Assembly: GCF_033473495.1 (NCBI RefSeq)
Contig: NC_088938.1
Span: forward strand, 310,001-374,000
DNA: 64,000 nt
Source of the DNA: Cercospora beticola
Lineage: Eukaryota > Ascomycota > Dothideomycetes > Mycosphaerellales > Mycosphaerellaceae
Reading direction: 5' to 3'
In this document: piece after piece, positions 12,720 through 23,299 of the stretch
How positions within the stretch are numbered: position 1 is the stretch's first letter
How the letters are laid out: each line of letters begins with the position of its first letter
Position numbers and translations under genes: made by a program
The notes under the pieces: model-generated
The model's input: only the letters and a program-made list of their open reading frames with translations
Told to the model about the DNA's origin: nothing
The model's database searches: none

Positions 12720-13754
12720 GTATACAGCCTTTGTCTTCCCAATCATAGATCTACCTTCGCGTCGAACGGTGCCATCGACCAATCGACCAATGACCAATGT
12801 TGAGAACAAAACAACCATGCGGGAACAAAAGCTCATTCATAGGGAGAGCTTGAGCGTTGAAGCCTCTGGCAATAGTCTAAGAGTGGTAGACCATATTGCG
12901 TTATATGGCCCAACAGGGAGGGCAACAGCGGACTGCGGCTGTTGGCAGGCGACAAAATAGAAAACGATAGGCAATCCTGCGAATTCTGCATCCTCGACTG
13001 TCAATACCTCGTGCCGCTTGCCAATTTTGATGAAGCTTGCTATGAGCTTTACTCAGATGATCCGATTGGATCATCTGGGTGCTCGCGATTGCGCTCCGTT
13101 GTAGCTCTGACCTTGGTCACTGTCGACTCCTTGTGGTTGGAGCGGGTTTGCCGCGGTCACTTCTTTTTCAACCGCATCCCGCCTCCATTCCCAGGCTCTC
13201 TTCGTCTGCCGATTGACCCCATGCTCCTGCAGGAGTCTGTTGCAGCCCAAGGACAGAAAGTATGGTGACGATGCAGGAAGAGCGTATGCATACAGGCAGT
13301 CCCGAAGAGATTTCGAAGCAGGGTCGCGGAAACGGGAATCGTAGAGTATAGTGATCAGTTCATGTTCTTGTCTTGCTGCCATCGCAGAACCATTTCGGGA
13401 TAGACACAAAGTCGCGTCCCTCGGGGCTTAAGAATGCCTTGATGGAGTAGTGGCTGTCGAACGCAGTAGAGCTGCTTTGAGTCTTTTGAGGCAGGCCGAT
13501 CCACCAATTGCTTTGTTGTTGAGGTCGTTCTATGGAATTCAGAGTGAGGTGATTGCCGTCTGTGCATAATCGTCGGAGCAACAGTTTCTCCGCTTCGCCG
13601 ACAGCTCTCTCCACGAAACGCGTCCTCTGGCGATCTGACCTCACGTACTTTCGAGCTATGAGCTTCACAGCAGACATCCAAGTCACAACTTGACCATTCC
13701 GAGCATCGCCGCTCTCCGAAACCACAGCGCGCATCGCGCCACTCTACGCCCACA
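12720..13754. other. Intergenic, no supported gene
   Basis: Short frames only. A minus-strand frame at 13360-13734 starts 20 bp from the TVP23 start and has no recognisable domain. A perfect hairpin lies at 13054-13077. Confidence 0.55.
13054..13077. repeat. Perfect 10-bp inverted repeat with 4-nt loop
   Basis: CAGATGATCC, loop GATT, then GGATCATCTG: a 10-bp perfect stem. It lies 335 bp after the unknown gene and about 680 bp before TVP23. It could be a transcript-end hairpin or a dyad binding site. It is not a bacterial-type terminator, having no T-run. Confidence 0.7.
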
Positions 13755-14474
13755 ATGGCGGACATCCAGCCTTCCTCCGGCGACCTCAACTGGCGATTGA
13801 GCGCCCATCCCATCACCCTCGTCACCTTCCTCGCCTTTCGAATCTGTACGCCATACCACTCCCTCCCCTCAACTCTCACACCCACTAACCAAACCTCTTC
13901 TACTGTCCAGCCTCCCTCCTCGTCTATCTCCTCGGCATGATCTTCACCACCAACTTCGTCATGATCTTCATCATAACCATCATCCTCCTAGCCATGGACT
14001 TCTACTACCTCAAAAACATCGCCGGCCGCCGACTCGTGGGATTGCGCTGGTGGAATGAAGTCAACACCAATACGGGAGATTCGCATTGGGTGTTTGAAAG
14101 TGCGCCGCAGGCGAATGAGCCGGGAGGAAAGATTGTGAATGCGACGGATAAGAGGTTCTTTTGGTTGGCGTTGTATGCGCAGCCGGGACTTTGGGTTGCG
14201 TTGGCGATTGTGGCTTTTGTGAAGTTGGCGTTTGTTTGGTTGACTTTGGTTGGTGAGTACATTGTGGTTGAGATGTGGTTCGGGAGGGGATGTTGTGCTA
14301 ATGGTTTGCGCTGCAGTTATTGCGCTGGTTCTTACGATTACGAATACGTTGGCTTTCTCGAGATGTGACAAGTTCAGTCAGGCGAGTGGACTGGTGGAAA
14401 GAGGACTGTTCACTGGGTCGCTGGCACGCAATGTGGGAGGAGCGATGTTTTCGAGGTTGATCAATCGCGGGTAG
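13755..14474 (+). CDS. TVP23: Golgi membrane protein Tvp23
   Basis: TVP23 family, a small multi-spanning protein of the late Golgi thought to act in vesicle traffic. Exons are 13755-13845, 13911-14252 and 14317-14474, with 65- and 64-nt introns. The spliced product is 196 aa, the usual family length. Diagnostic stretches are [18 protein letters not shown] at the N terminus, then [33 protein letters not shown], and [19 protein letters not shown] in the last exon. Hydrophobic segments flank these in the family order, predicting four membrane spans. Start ATG 13755 gives the expected short cytosolic N terminus. Intron 1 carries a CACTAAC branch sequence. Function in this organism is by homology. 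Confidence 0.93.
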
Positions 14475-14774
14475 AAGACATTCGTGGACAATACACGTAG
14501 GTCGCATTGAAATGCATCACAGTTCACGCTTCTGCCGTCTTGCTACGACTAGGCTGATCTGTGCATGTGCTCACTTCTGGCGTCGTGCTTCCTGAGGCAG
14601 CGTCACTTCTACTTTTGTCCTCCTGGATCGCAGAGCTTACTTCCTTGCTCCACTTTGCGCCCTTTCTTACCTCAACAACGTCGCACCCTTCCACTGGCAA
14701 TCCGTCAAATCACACTACCGTCCACCTTTCTCGCGCCTTGCTGCACGGACAGTCATCGACATCAAGGGCTCGAC

Positions 14775-16196
14775 ATGGCCTCCGCTTTCGAAATCCATTG
14801 GGTCGAACATCGCCCTTCCCTGCTCCAACTCGACACATTTGTTCTTGACTTCGCAGAATTGAAAGAGCTGCTCGAGCAACAAGAAGGTCTCGAGGACTGC
14901 CTGAGCAAATCACTGGCCCTTATCGACACTGTTCCAGGTGCGCAAATCGCCGCGCAACAGGTACGTGTCGAGTTGCAGACGGCGCGCGCAAAAGCTCAGA
15001 CTGTGCGAGCCCACATCGACAAGATGTGGAACATGGTTCCAATTCTCTTGCGCCCGAATAGTGGTGTAGCGGCGAGCAAAGTCTTCAGCACCACAGAGCT
15101 ACTCGAAGAAGTCTTGACGTACTTGCCAACCCGCCAGAAGCTCGAATGTATGCAGGTGCAGCGCTGTTGGTACCACTCCATCAACGGATCGGTGAAGCTG
15201 AAGCGATCGCTTGGCCTGGAGCCCATGGACAATGAATTCTATCACAGTGCTTTCGGCCACCGAATCCATTATGGTCGGTACGGGCTTCTGGACCGTACTT
15301 TGCCAGGCGGTACCGAGTTCACAGACAATAAAATCACACCGGGCGAGGAGGAGCGATGGGACATGCCACGAGACATCGATCACGTCACCAGCGGTCAATG
15401 GGCTGGGGAGTGGGACACTAGCCAAGTCAGACTACAAGGATTCTTTAGCCATTGCATCGCCAGACGCACGATGGGCTCGCGAGTGGGAGACATGCGCGTC
15501 TGCAGTCCGCCGATCTTAACTTGGCAGGCCACCCTGCTCTGCACTGGCTGTACAGCCAAAGACGGTACTCTCTATGATCGACAACAAGATGACTATCTCT
15601 ATGATAGACAACAAGGTCATCCATTCGAGCTTCAGGCGCCCTCCTCCGAAGGCTTCACTGTTGGTAGCTTGCATGAAGCTTTAGAGCAAGTCCTGGATGA
15701 ACACGAATCTGGTCATGCGCCACCTCGGCGTGATCACTACGTCTATACGCGTATCGAGATCTCTGCAACGCATTACCTGCGCGAAGACGACCCAGAGTGT
15801 ATCGAACGCGAGGAGCTCAAGCTTAGGGCTCAACGCAGAGCTGCAGAGAGGGAGAGGGAGCGTGAAGCTGGGTGGGGCTCCTGGGAAGAAGGATGGGGGG
15901 ACGCAACGGGAGGAGAAGATGCGGAGAATGGCGACGAGCAGATTGCAGGACCTGTGGTCAACGACACAGCTGCGGTCGCCACCCATACTTCTGACGATAA
16001 CGAAACTACTCGTGACCAAACGCCGCTACAAGACGGCAGCGAAGAGAATGCCGATACCGATCCTCTGGCTAGCGGAAACGTGAATGGATCTGGACAAGGC
16101 GTATCTGCCGAAACTGGTGACATCACTGAACAGCAGGAGCAGAATGGAGCTGATGAGCAGCCGGTCTTGGAGGCCGATAGCACGGACATGGAGTGA
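14775..16196 (+). CDS. F-box-like protein A (tandem paralogue), 473 aa
   Basis: An F-box-like segment lies at about residues 100-145 (VFSTTELLEEVLTYLPTRQ, then LKRSLGL), preceded by a helical region. This suggests a substrate adaptor for an SCF-type ubiquitin ligase, by homology to fungal F-box proteins. The C-terminal region has a shared SSEGFTVGSLHEAL block, a charged coiled segment rich in R and E, and an acidic tail. Start 14775 was chosen because homology with the neighbour begins there; the frame is open upstream to 14565 but that stretch is low-quality and matches the neighbour's 5' region as DNA. It is a paralogue of the gene at 16776. The frame stays open for 85 codons beyond the TGA at 16194-16196. 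Confidence 0.8.
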   Translation: MASAFEIHWVEHRPSLLQLDTFVLDFAELKELLEQQEGLEDCLSKSLALIDTVPGAQIAAQQVRVELQTARAKAQTVRAHIDKMWNMVPILLRPNSGVAASKVFSTTELLEEVLTYLPTRQKLECMQVQRCWYHSINGSVKLKRSLGLEPMDNEFYHSAFGHRIHYGRYGLLDRTLPGGTEFTDNKITPGEEERWDMPRDIDHVTSGQWAGEWDTSQVRLQGFFSHCIARRTMGSRVGDMRVCSPPILTWQATLLCTGCTAKDGTLYDRQQDDYLYDRQQGHPFELQAPSSEGFTVGSLHEALEQVLDEHESGHAPPRRDHYVYTRIEISATHYLREDDPECIEREELKLRAQRRAAEREREREAGWGSWEEGWGDATGGEDAENGDEQIAGPVVNDTAAVATHTSDDNETTRDQTPLQDGSEENADTDPLASGNVNGSGQGVSAETGDITEQQEQNGADEQPVLEADSTDME

Positions 16197-16454
16197 TGGA
16201 ATGGGGCAGCGACTCGGCTTCGAGAATCGAACGAACATCATGGCGACGTTGATGAGCAAATCATCCCGCTCTTCGAGAGCGCCACGAGCCAACAAAAGTA
16301 CTTGCTTTCTACACAGATTGCGAGGCAGTCCATGCGAATGCGCATGCATTCATCACAGTCCATCACCACACTGGGGGAGGGAGGATTTGGGCCGTTCTAC
16401 AACGACGAAACGACCACTGCACTCTTCACCAGAGGAGTGATACAACAAAAGTAA
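16197..16454 (+). other. Open frame beyond the F-box A stop codon
   Basis: After TGA (followed by TGG) the same frame continues without a stop for 85 codons to TAA at 16452-16454. It contains the block LFESATSQQKYLLSTQI and a second, weaker copy LFTRGVIQQK. A similar LFESATIQEKYLLLTQI lies behind the paralogue. It may be an older, longer C terminus lost by a stop mutation, a readthrough extension, or 3'-UTR that looks coding by chance. Confidence 0.4.
16269..16320 (+). repeat. F-box 3' block, copy A
   Basis: Shares CTCTTCGAGAGCGCCACGA, AAAAGTACTTGCTT and ACACAGATTG with copy C at 18115-18185, and a weaker match with copy B at 16401-16473. Confidence 0.85.
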
Positions 16455-16473
16455 TTGCTTTTCACACAAATTG
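16401..16473 (+). repeat. F-box 3' block, copy B
   Basis: Begins AACGACGAAACGACCACTGC, then CTCTTC, AAAAGTAATTGCTT and ACACAAATTG. It sits only 80 bp after copy A, so the intergenic region holds two tails although only one gene precedes it. Confidence 0.8.
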
Positions 16474-16775
16474 GAACTATATTTCATCTAGGTCACACTA
16501 GTATGCATCACGTGCTGAGCTTCACCCATCATTGATCCTGTGGCGAGCCCTGTGCGCACGTCAGTGGAATATGCATGCATGTGTCCCCTTCCAGCTGTCC
16601 TGAGGCAGCACGAGCTCCACTTTCATTCATTCACCACTTCCTTCCCGCTGCACATACTCTTCTCCGAGCCGACCCTATGTTTATACCACACAGACAACCT
16701 CTTCACACCGTCCAGTCATCGAAGCAAGCTCGCGCAAACGCCTTCTATCGCTGCGCTCAAAGTCAAGGTTCCAAC

Positions 16776-18011
16776 ATGTCTGACCACATCAACGTCCAAT
16801 GGCGCGGGAACCCCTATGCTCCCTACGAACCGCAAGTTCCCAATATGTTTTACAACTCACTCTACGAGCAAGTTCAATCCCGCCAGTTCGGGCTTGATAT
16901 TGCAGAGCTGCGAAAACTTTGGGAGCAGGCGGAAGCTCTCGAAACCGGCCTGAGCAAATCACTCGCCCTCCTCGAAGACATTCCTGGAACTTCTTCAGTC
17001 ACTGCCACCCAACCGATACGACTCGAACTCGAGAAAGCGCGGGCTAACACCAAAGGGCTTCGCACTCTCATCAACAAGCTGTCAAATCTCGCACCCCCCC
17101 TCTTCCGACCCACCAGCGGCGCAGCCGCATCAAAAGTCTTCCAAATTCCAGAGCTCCTAGAGCATATCCTCACATACAGTCCAACGCGCCAGAAGCTCAA
17201 ATGCATGCTCGTTCAGCGCCGCTGGCACGACACGATCCTCGGATCCACGAAACTAAAACGCCTACTTGGCCTCGAGTCCTCCATCGATGGATTCTACTAC
17301 TCCCCCTTCTCCGACCCATACCACTATAACGCCCACGGCTTCACCGACAAAATGCTACCAAGTGGTCAAGACTTCTCAGATGATCAGCACGAAATGTTTG
17401 AGTGGGAGCACCTGGATGAGGATGGATGTAACTATGATCAAGCTCTGGAGTACGACGAAAGCGAAGTTTTTCTTCATGGAGATTTCTGCATTGACGAGCC
17501 TGGATCACAGAAAACATTCGGCTCGAGGGTAGGTGACATGCGTATCTGCAGTTCACCGGTTCCAGTCGTGCAGGTTTTCACGTCGTTTAGTTGCGGGTCC
17601 TCATACGCAGACCCCGAGCTTCGCGGAGGTAGCAGTGAGATTCACGCCCCCTCGTCTGAAGGTTTCACTGTGGGCAGCTTGCATGATGCTTTGACTGAGC
17701 TTCTTGAGAAGCACAAGAATTGCGATTGGCAGCGCTTCTGCGGATATGTCAGCTGGGACGCGGTTGTCCATATGCGCGAAGACGATCCGCTTTTCATCGA
17801 GCGTCGCGAGCGAAAGGTCAGGTGCTTGCAGGAGCGTGCAGAATATGAGCGCAGAGAGCAAGAACGTGAAGAGCAAGAGGCTCTGGAGCAGTACTTGGCA
17901 GAGTGTGAGAGACATTTGGCTGAGAGTGTCAAGGATGAGGATGATGTGGAAGATTGGGAGTATGCGCAGACCTGGTGGAACACTCTGTCTTGGTACCGGA
18001 CGGAATCTTGA
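16776..18011 (+). CDS. F-box-like protein B (tandem paralogue), 411 aa
   Basis: Aligns with protein A over nearly its whole length: SKSLALLEDIPG near the N terminus, the F-box-like VFQIPELLEHILTYSPTRQ, GSRVGDMRICSSPVPVVQ, SSEGFTVGSLHDAL and HMREDDPLFIERRERK. Start 16776 (MSDHINVQW) matches the start chosen for A. The C-terminal charged coil is present, but the acidic tail of A is not. Just after the stop, another frame reads LNGDEQTAFETE and later LFESATIQEKYLL, matching A's tail and its downstream extension. A frameshift or missed intron near 17960-18010 may therefore have shortened the protein. Predicted role as in A, by homology only. Confidence 0.78.
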   Translation: MSDHINVQWRGNPYAPYEPQVPNMFYNSLYEQVQSRQFGLDIAELRKLWEQAEALETGLSKSLALLEDIPGTSSVTATQPIRLELEKARANTKGLRTLINKLSNLAPPLFRPTSGAAASKVFQIPELLEHILTYSPTRQKLKCMLVQRRWHDTILGSTKLKRLLGLESSIDGFYYSPFSDPYHYNAHGFTDKMLPSGQDFSDDQHEMFEWEHLDEDGCNYDQALEYDESEVFLHGDFCIDEPGSQKTFGSRVGDMRICSSPVPVVQVFTSFSCGSSYADPELRGGSSEIHAPSSEGFTVGSLHDALTELLEKHKNCDWQRFCGYVSWDAVVHMREDDPLFIERRERKVRCLQERAEYERREQEREEQEALEQYLAECERHLAESVKDEDDVEDWEYAQTWWNTLSWYRTES

Positions 18012-18114
18012 ACGGTGATGAGCAGACTGCCTTTGAGACTGAGCATATGGACACGCAACGGGGGTCTGGAGCGGCAGCTTCAAGGCTGGACGTTGGAGAA
18101 ACATCCTGCCATCG

Positions 18115-18185
18115 CAACGACACGACTACTGCACTCTTCGAGAGCGCCACGATACAAGAAAAGTACTTGCTTCTTACACAGATTG
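18115..18185 (+). repeat. F-box 3' block, copy C
   Basis: Third copy of the block, about 100 bp downstream of F-box B. It is closest to copy A in its middle and to copy B at its left edge (CAACGACACGACTACTGC). Confidence 0.85.
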
Positions 18186-18773
18186 TCACCAGCACAGACA
18201 GCACAAGATGCAGTCTGGCATGCATTCCCTTCGACATGAAGGGAGAGAGGAAAAGGCCCCAAGCAGCTGCGGCTGCGACAAAAGCTAACAGTATCACCTC
18301 CTGCCTTCTTCGCAATGTACCCAAGTTGATAGCGCCACAATAAAGAACGATGAAAACCCAACATGACATGTTCCGATACCAATCGACATCTAGCCTTCCG
18401 TAGAGTGGATGACCATGCTGGCTGCTCCGCTTACTTGCACGATTGAAATGGGGCATCGTACTGAAGTGAAGTAAACAGATACCTGGGGTATAAAGCTACG
18501 AACGCCATTAGTCTTATGCTTCGATGTCAAAGGAAACCATCAATCTCCTTGCATTGTCTCCATGCTTGCTTTCCATGAACATGTTTTTCTCTGTGCAATG
18601 CTGATCATGCATACTCTCGATGCTCACATCAGAAAAGCTGGCATGCAATCAATCCAGACTGACAGCTAGCCAGCCGTGCAATACGCAGATGATCGAACAG
18701 TCCATCCTGCTCACAGTCAAGCCATACCCAACATCTTTCCCTCGTCCTGTGATCCTCCAGCCTCAACTTCCGC
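18186..18773. other. Intergenic between convergent genes
   Basis: Separates the end of F-box B from the end of the minus-strand transporter. No gene is supported; a hydrophobic minus-strand frame at 17929-18456 overlaps the F-box gene antisense and was rejected. Confidence 0.5.
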
Positions 18774-20705
18774 TCAGATCATCACACCCTTATTCTGCTG
18801 CTTATCAACACGGTAATTCTTCCAAATGGCAATCGCCGGAATTGCAAGAACGAGAACCGACACAGCAGAAATACAGCTGTAATACTGCACTTGTCCCCAA
18901 GCATAATTGATCGCGGTGCGCTCAACAGTGCCCGGGTTGTAAGTCTCCTGGAGTAGATAACCTCCAAGATAAATCTTCTGAACCTGGTCTTGAAGATTGG
19001 CAGGCAAAGCTCGCGAAAGCGCTTCAGTGAAAGTATTGCCGTAGATGGCAGTGGAGACAGCAGTACCGATTGAGCCACCAATGTTGGAAGCGAGGTAGAT
19101 GATAGATAACATCATTGGCACACCTTCGCGGTCAGCAGCGGTCATGACAGCCATGTCTTCGCCAATGACGAGAGTTCCTCCAGCGACGGCGATGAAGATC
19201 TGGCACATCACGACGTATCCGATACCATAGTCGCCTCCACGGAAATGAACCATGAGACCAGATCCGAGGAACATGAGTGGCAAACCGAAGAAGAGACAAG
19301 CATTCTTGAAGCGCTTCGAGTAGTAAACCCAAGCACCAAAGACAGGAGACCAGAAGCACGAACCTACGTTATAGATTTGTGCCATGTAGCCTGCATCTCG
19401 GACGGTGAGGGCGTAGGTGACTTTGACGTAGTTGTAGAATTGGAGGTCCCAGGAGTAGAAGCTGAAGTAGAGGACGGCGGCGAGGACGCAGGCTCCGAGA
19501 ACGGTAGGTTCGCGGATGAGCTCCCAGCGGACGAAGTGGACGCGAGCGAAGTAGCGTTCCCAGACGTAGAAGACTGGGAAGAGGCAGACGCCGATTACGA
19601 CCATGGCGATGAAGGTGGCGGAGGTGAATGAGGCTCGGCCGTAGGACTGGAGGGAGAATGGGAGTAGGAAGAGGACGAATGCCAGCATGAGTAGGACGCA
19701 GCCGACGACTGGTGGAGGTGTTAGCAGGAGCAGAGGGCAGCAAGGGGGTCACTTACTATCAAACTCGTGGAAGTAGTGCATGAACGACTGCATCGCAGTG
19801 CGACCAGAGCTCTCCCTCTTCAGCAGACCCATCTTCTCAGCTTTGCGCTGGTAGAACTTGAATACAATGGCCAATGGAAGGAAGACGACAGGCTGAATGA
19901 TACAGAATGCACCAATCGCCCATCTCCAAGTGGTAGTGTCCAAGAACGCCTGACCTGCAAGGGGTCCAGTGAAGGCAGTGCAGATGAATGGCGTCGACAC
20001 AAAACCCCATGCGAATGCTCGGTTGCGGAGGCCGGTGGTATCAGCCACGAAAATATCGAGGATGAGGTAGACGGCATCGTAACCGATCCAGTACAGGACA
20101 TAACCGGCGGCATAGCTGTTGACACCATCGCTAGATGCGATGATGAGAATGCCGAGCAGGTAGACGCCGAAGAAGACGAGGTAGGCTTCAGTACGGCCCC
20201 AGATGTTGAGCAGCTTTGCAATTGGCAGCTTCAGCACTCCGCCAATAATGGTTGCGAGGATCTGAGCGGTGGTGTAGGCGGGAGCGGTGCTGAAGTTGGC
20301 GTATGCGTTGACGGAGGCCACGGACATGATTGACGACTGGAGGGCCAGCATGAAGAAGCAGACCCAGATCCTGTGCGGCGCTGGTCAGTGATGAAGACGA
20401 TCATGGGGGGCTGCTTCTTTTACGTACCATGCAAAGGTAGCATAGAGCACGGGCTTGGTCCAGACAAGGGCGGCAGCTTCTGCCTTCTGAATACCTTCGG
20501 GGGCATCGGCAGTGACTTGATCTGGGTGTTGCTGAACCTCCTTGTCGTTCTGAGCTTCGAGACTCAACGCGTCGCTGTCCGAGTTTTCATCCTTGGAGTG
20601 AGATGTTTCGACAGGCGACTTTCCGCCAACATGGTCAGTGACTGCAAAGGCCTCCGCAGTGTGCTGCTCAGTCTGGCGACCGCGGATCTGTTCGAGGACA
20701 GCCAT
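18774..20705 (-). CDS. MFS siderophore-iron transporter (MirB/ARN type), 608 aa
   Basis: Major facilitator of the fungal siderophore-iron:H+ symporter family, predicted at the plasma membrane to import ferric siderophores. Three exons: 20705-20428, 20370-19757 and 19708-18774, with introns of 57 and 48 nt. The spliced 608 aa is the usual family length, with a long hydrophilic N terminus followed by 12-14 membrane spans. Family-like stretches are [17 protein letters not shown] after the first span, [32 protein letters not shown], and a C-terminal extracellular loop before [13 protein letters not shown]. Substrate specificity cannot be read. An exact ATCAGATAA, the iron-responsive GATA-repressor consensus, lies 386 bp upstream of the ATG. 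Confidence 0.88.
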
Positions 20706-22009
20706 CGTGAGCCGTCAACGCCCGCAGATCGACTGTCGAATGGGTGGAGGTGATGCGCGAGTGAGTGTCGATCAGCAAAGTGAAGTGTGAAGGCGATGGA
20801 AAGATCTTGTCAGATTGATAAGATGGCTCGCTTCTTGAGGAAAAGGCGCGTGCTGCAGGTCTTAGAAGCGCTCCACTTCAGCACCAACGCTCGAGCGAGA
20901 ACGCGCGCGCGCTGCTCGGACACTTTGTCATTTTGGGGTCGCACTTCTTGTTCGCGCTGCCATCCCACGCAACGGAACGAACGATACGTGGTCCCGGACC
21001 TGACCCATTTGTCCTACTGGAGGAAAGCTTTCCGCTCTGTGCCTCACGTCGAATGAGCATGGCCCTCACACGCTAGACTCGGCAAGTCGGATCAGATAAT
21101 TTTCTCGTCTTGCCAGGGTGTCTGTGGCGGCGAGGGCGATGGCGCTGATGCAGCTCGTGCATGTGCAAAGTTTGTATGTGGACGCGACGTCTCTGCAGTT
21201 CGAGCGCCGAGAAATCGGCCATTTCTTGCATCAACTTGGCCTGTCGGACAAGCATTCATTTCCAAGGCTTTGTTGCCGTTCTTGTGCCTCTGCCGACAGA
21301 ATCAGTCCACTTCTCCGTTGCCGAGATCGGGTGGCATGGATGATGCTCTCGCACGAACGCGACGACCTCCGCCGATGTGACCAGAAACTCTGTCCCGGCG
21401 GGCGGCAAGCCCACACGTCACACGCCTCGGAAGCAGTCGGCGGTTGTTTGCTACACCTCTCCTCCTTCGACGTGCCATTTAATACTGATGAAGCAAGGAA
21501 AGGAGGGAGGCAATGGTACAAGAAGTGGGTGATGGTATATAACGCAAAGTTTCATAGATCCGCCAAGGTTTACCAGACAGAAGGAAGGATTGGTGAGCAA
21601 CATGAATGCTTCTTCTTGCTCAGAATTTGATCCTCTGTTACTTCACGTGCAGTGCTTCAGTGCTACGTGCAAGCATCCCGACCGATTGTGAGAGTGAGAA
21701 CCAACATATTGCAATAATGCTGTCCTTTTCGCAATTCGATGCTCTGCCACTATACATACACTTCTTGCGTGTCCCGCGTACTTTATGCATACACACTCGC
21801 ATCATCTGAGCCACACCCATAGCCAGCCGCAGCCATCCTGCTTGCTGGCTGTTCTCCGTAGACGCCATCCTAGAACGCCATTCTCATGCCCATTTTGTAA
21901 AACGCTCATTATGCTCTTGAACCCCACTCCGTATTCATGCATACGCATGCCTCGCTAGTCCTGTTCTCATGATATCCATACAAAAAACGCCTCATTGAAA
22001 GACCATCTC
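20706..22009. other. Promoter and intergenic region
   Basis: Upstream of the siderophore transporter (minus) and downstream of ROT1 (minus). Only shadow frames. It contains GATA elements at 20816-20822 (TTGATAA) and 21091-21099. Confidence 0.5.
21091..21099 (+). promoter_or_regulatory. Candidate SreA/SRE iron-GATA site
   Basis: ATCAGATAA is an exact match to ATCWGATAA, the site reported for fungal iron-regulatory GATA repressors such as SreA. It lies 386 bp upstream of the transporter start. A further TTGATAA lies about 110 bp upstream of the start. The known logic is repression in iron sufficiency; occupancy here is inferred. Confidence 0.6.
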
Positions 22010-22934
22010 CTAAATCCTCAGCCCCAGTCGTCTCGGACCAAAATACAGCAGTCCTCCGATTCCAGTAAACGCCAGCCCGACCCACCACAGCCGATCAGGG
22101 TTGATATTCTGCACCAACATGTCTCCGCCCTTGCCTTGCTCAAACTTGCTCTTCCAGTTCAATGGAACTTCCATATACGAAGCAGGACCCGCATCTTCCA
22201 ATCCTCTCTTGCTCTTCTTCCCGGCCTTCGCAGTCTCCGTTGTCGTGGCGTGCAAAGTCGTCGTAGGAAGCATCTGAGGCGGTTCGAAAGCGATGTAGAA
22301 AGGTTGCATCGGAGTCCCGTCAAACTCCCAAAGATTGAGTCGTTTGACATTGTGGTAAGGATCGGTGAGAACTTGGTATTGCTGTAACAGTAACTCCCAT
22401 CAGCTCCCTTTCTCACAGCTTTTACTTCTTCCTCGACTACGCACCTTAAACGTCTCGCTCTGATTATACCTCGTATAAATCGCATTCTCATTATCGCACG
22501 GCTTACTGAGCAATTGCCTCCCATCCGTAGCAATAGGGGTCAAAGCCAACGACCCATTCGACAACTGCTCCCATTTTCCATGCTGCCATTGCATTATCCC
22601 ACCTGGGCAATTCGGTCGGACGGGGTTCGCGATGGCGCGGTAGTAGGCTTCTTCGTAGTAGCCATCTGCGGTGAAGGAGTAGGAGATTCCGGTGTGTGAG
22701 GGTTCGATGAGTTTGTCGTTGATGGCGTCGTAGAAGCCCTGGAGAAGATGTGTGAGTCGGGTGATCTACCGGGGGAGGGAAGGGCAAGGGAAGTGTGGTG
22801 GTGAGACATACAGGGCCGGTGAGAGTCTTGCCGGATTTGGTGGACCAGGTGCCTATGATGTCTGAGGGGAGTGCGGCGTGCGAGGATGCGATCAGGCCCA
22901 GTCCAGCTGCGGCGAGCGCGAGTGTGCGGCGCAT
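22010..22934 (-). CDS. ROT1: ER chaperone Rot1, 262 aa
   Basis: Rot1 family: an essential ER membrane protein that assists folding and cell-wall beta-glucan synthesis in yeast. Exons are 22934-22812, 22738-22445 and 22381-22010, with 73- and 63-nt introns. A signal peptide ([20 protein letters not shown]) is followed by [10 protein letters not shown], the conserved [17 protein letters not shown] and [14 protein letters not shown] Lys-rich, low-complexity linker precedes the C-terminal membrane helix ([17 protein letters not shown]) and a short RRLGLRI tail. Domain order and length match the fungal family. Divergent from the gene at 23300. Confidence 0.92.
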
Positions 22935-23299
22935 GTTGTGTGTTTGTGTCGAGTGGTGTGTTGAACGAGTGTGGGATGCGAAAGCAACGAGCGAGGCGAG
23001 AACGCAACGGGTGGTGAAGAAAGTGGTCGCTGGAGCCACTGGTCGGGTGGAAGTCGTGTTTGTCCACAATGGGAAGTCGCCCTGATGCTGATCTTCTTGG
23101 CGCTCAAGATAGCAACACGCGTGGGAAGGCCATGTACCACTATTGATCAAGAACGGACTCTTTGCTGGCACTTATTCTCTCGTGGTGTTCATGGAAGCAA
23201 TAACAGGGAGACTGCGTTGTTAAGACGGCAATTGAAGAGCAGCTCCGAACAATTTTCTTATCGCCATCATCCCAGCACCCCGCCTCCAGCATCAAGAAC

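Noticed and set aside
13355..13885. Minus-strand frames of 124 and 176 codons
   Set aside because: They overlap or abut the first exon of TVP23 antisense and show no recognisable domain; likely shadows.
14565..14774. N-terminal extension of F-box A
   Set aside because: The paralogue's corresponding region (16575-16775) matches only as DNA; protein alignment begins at the later Met in both.
17929..18456. Hydrophobic minus-strand frame of 175 codons
   Set aside because: It runs antisense through F-box B's end and its 3' block; the hydrophobic stretch is not matched behind F-box A.
22503..23171. 222-codon minus frame upstream of and through ROT1
   Set aside because: Shadow of ROT1 exons and introns in another frame; Pro/His/Thr-rich composition is typical of an off-frame reading.
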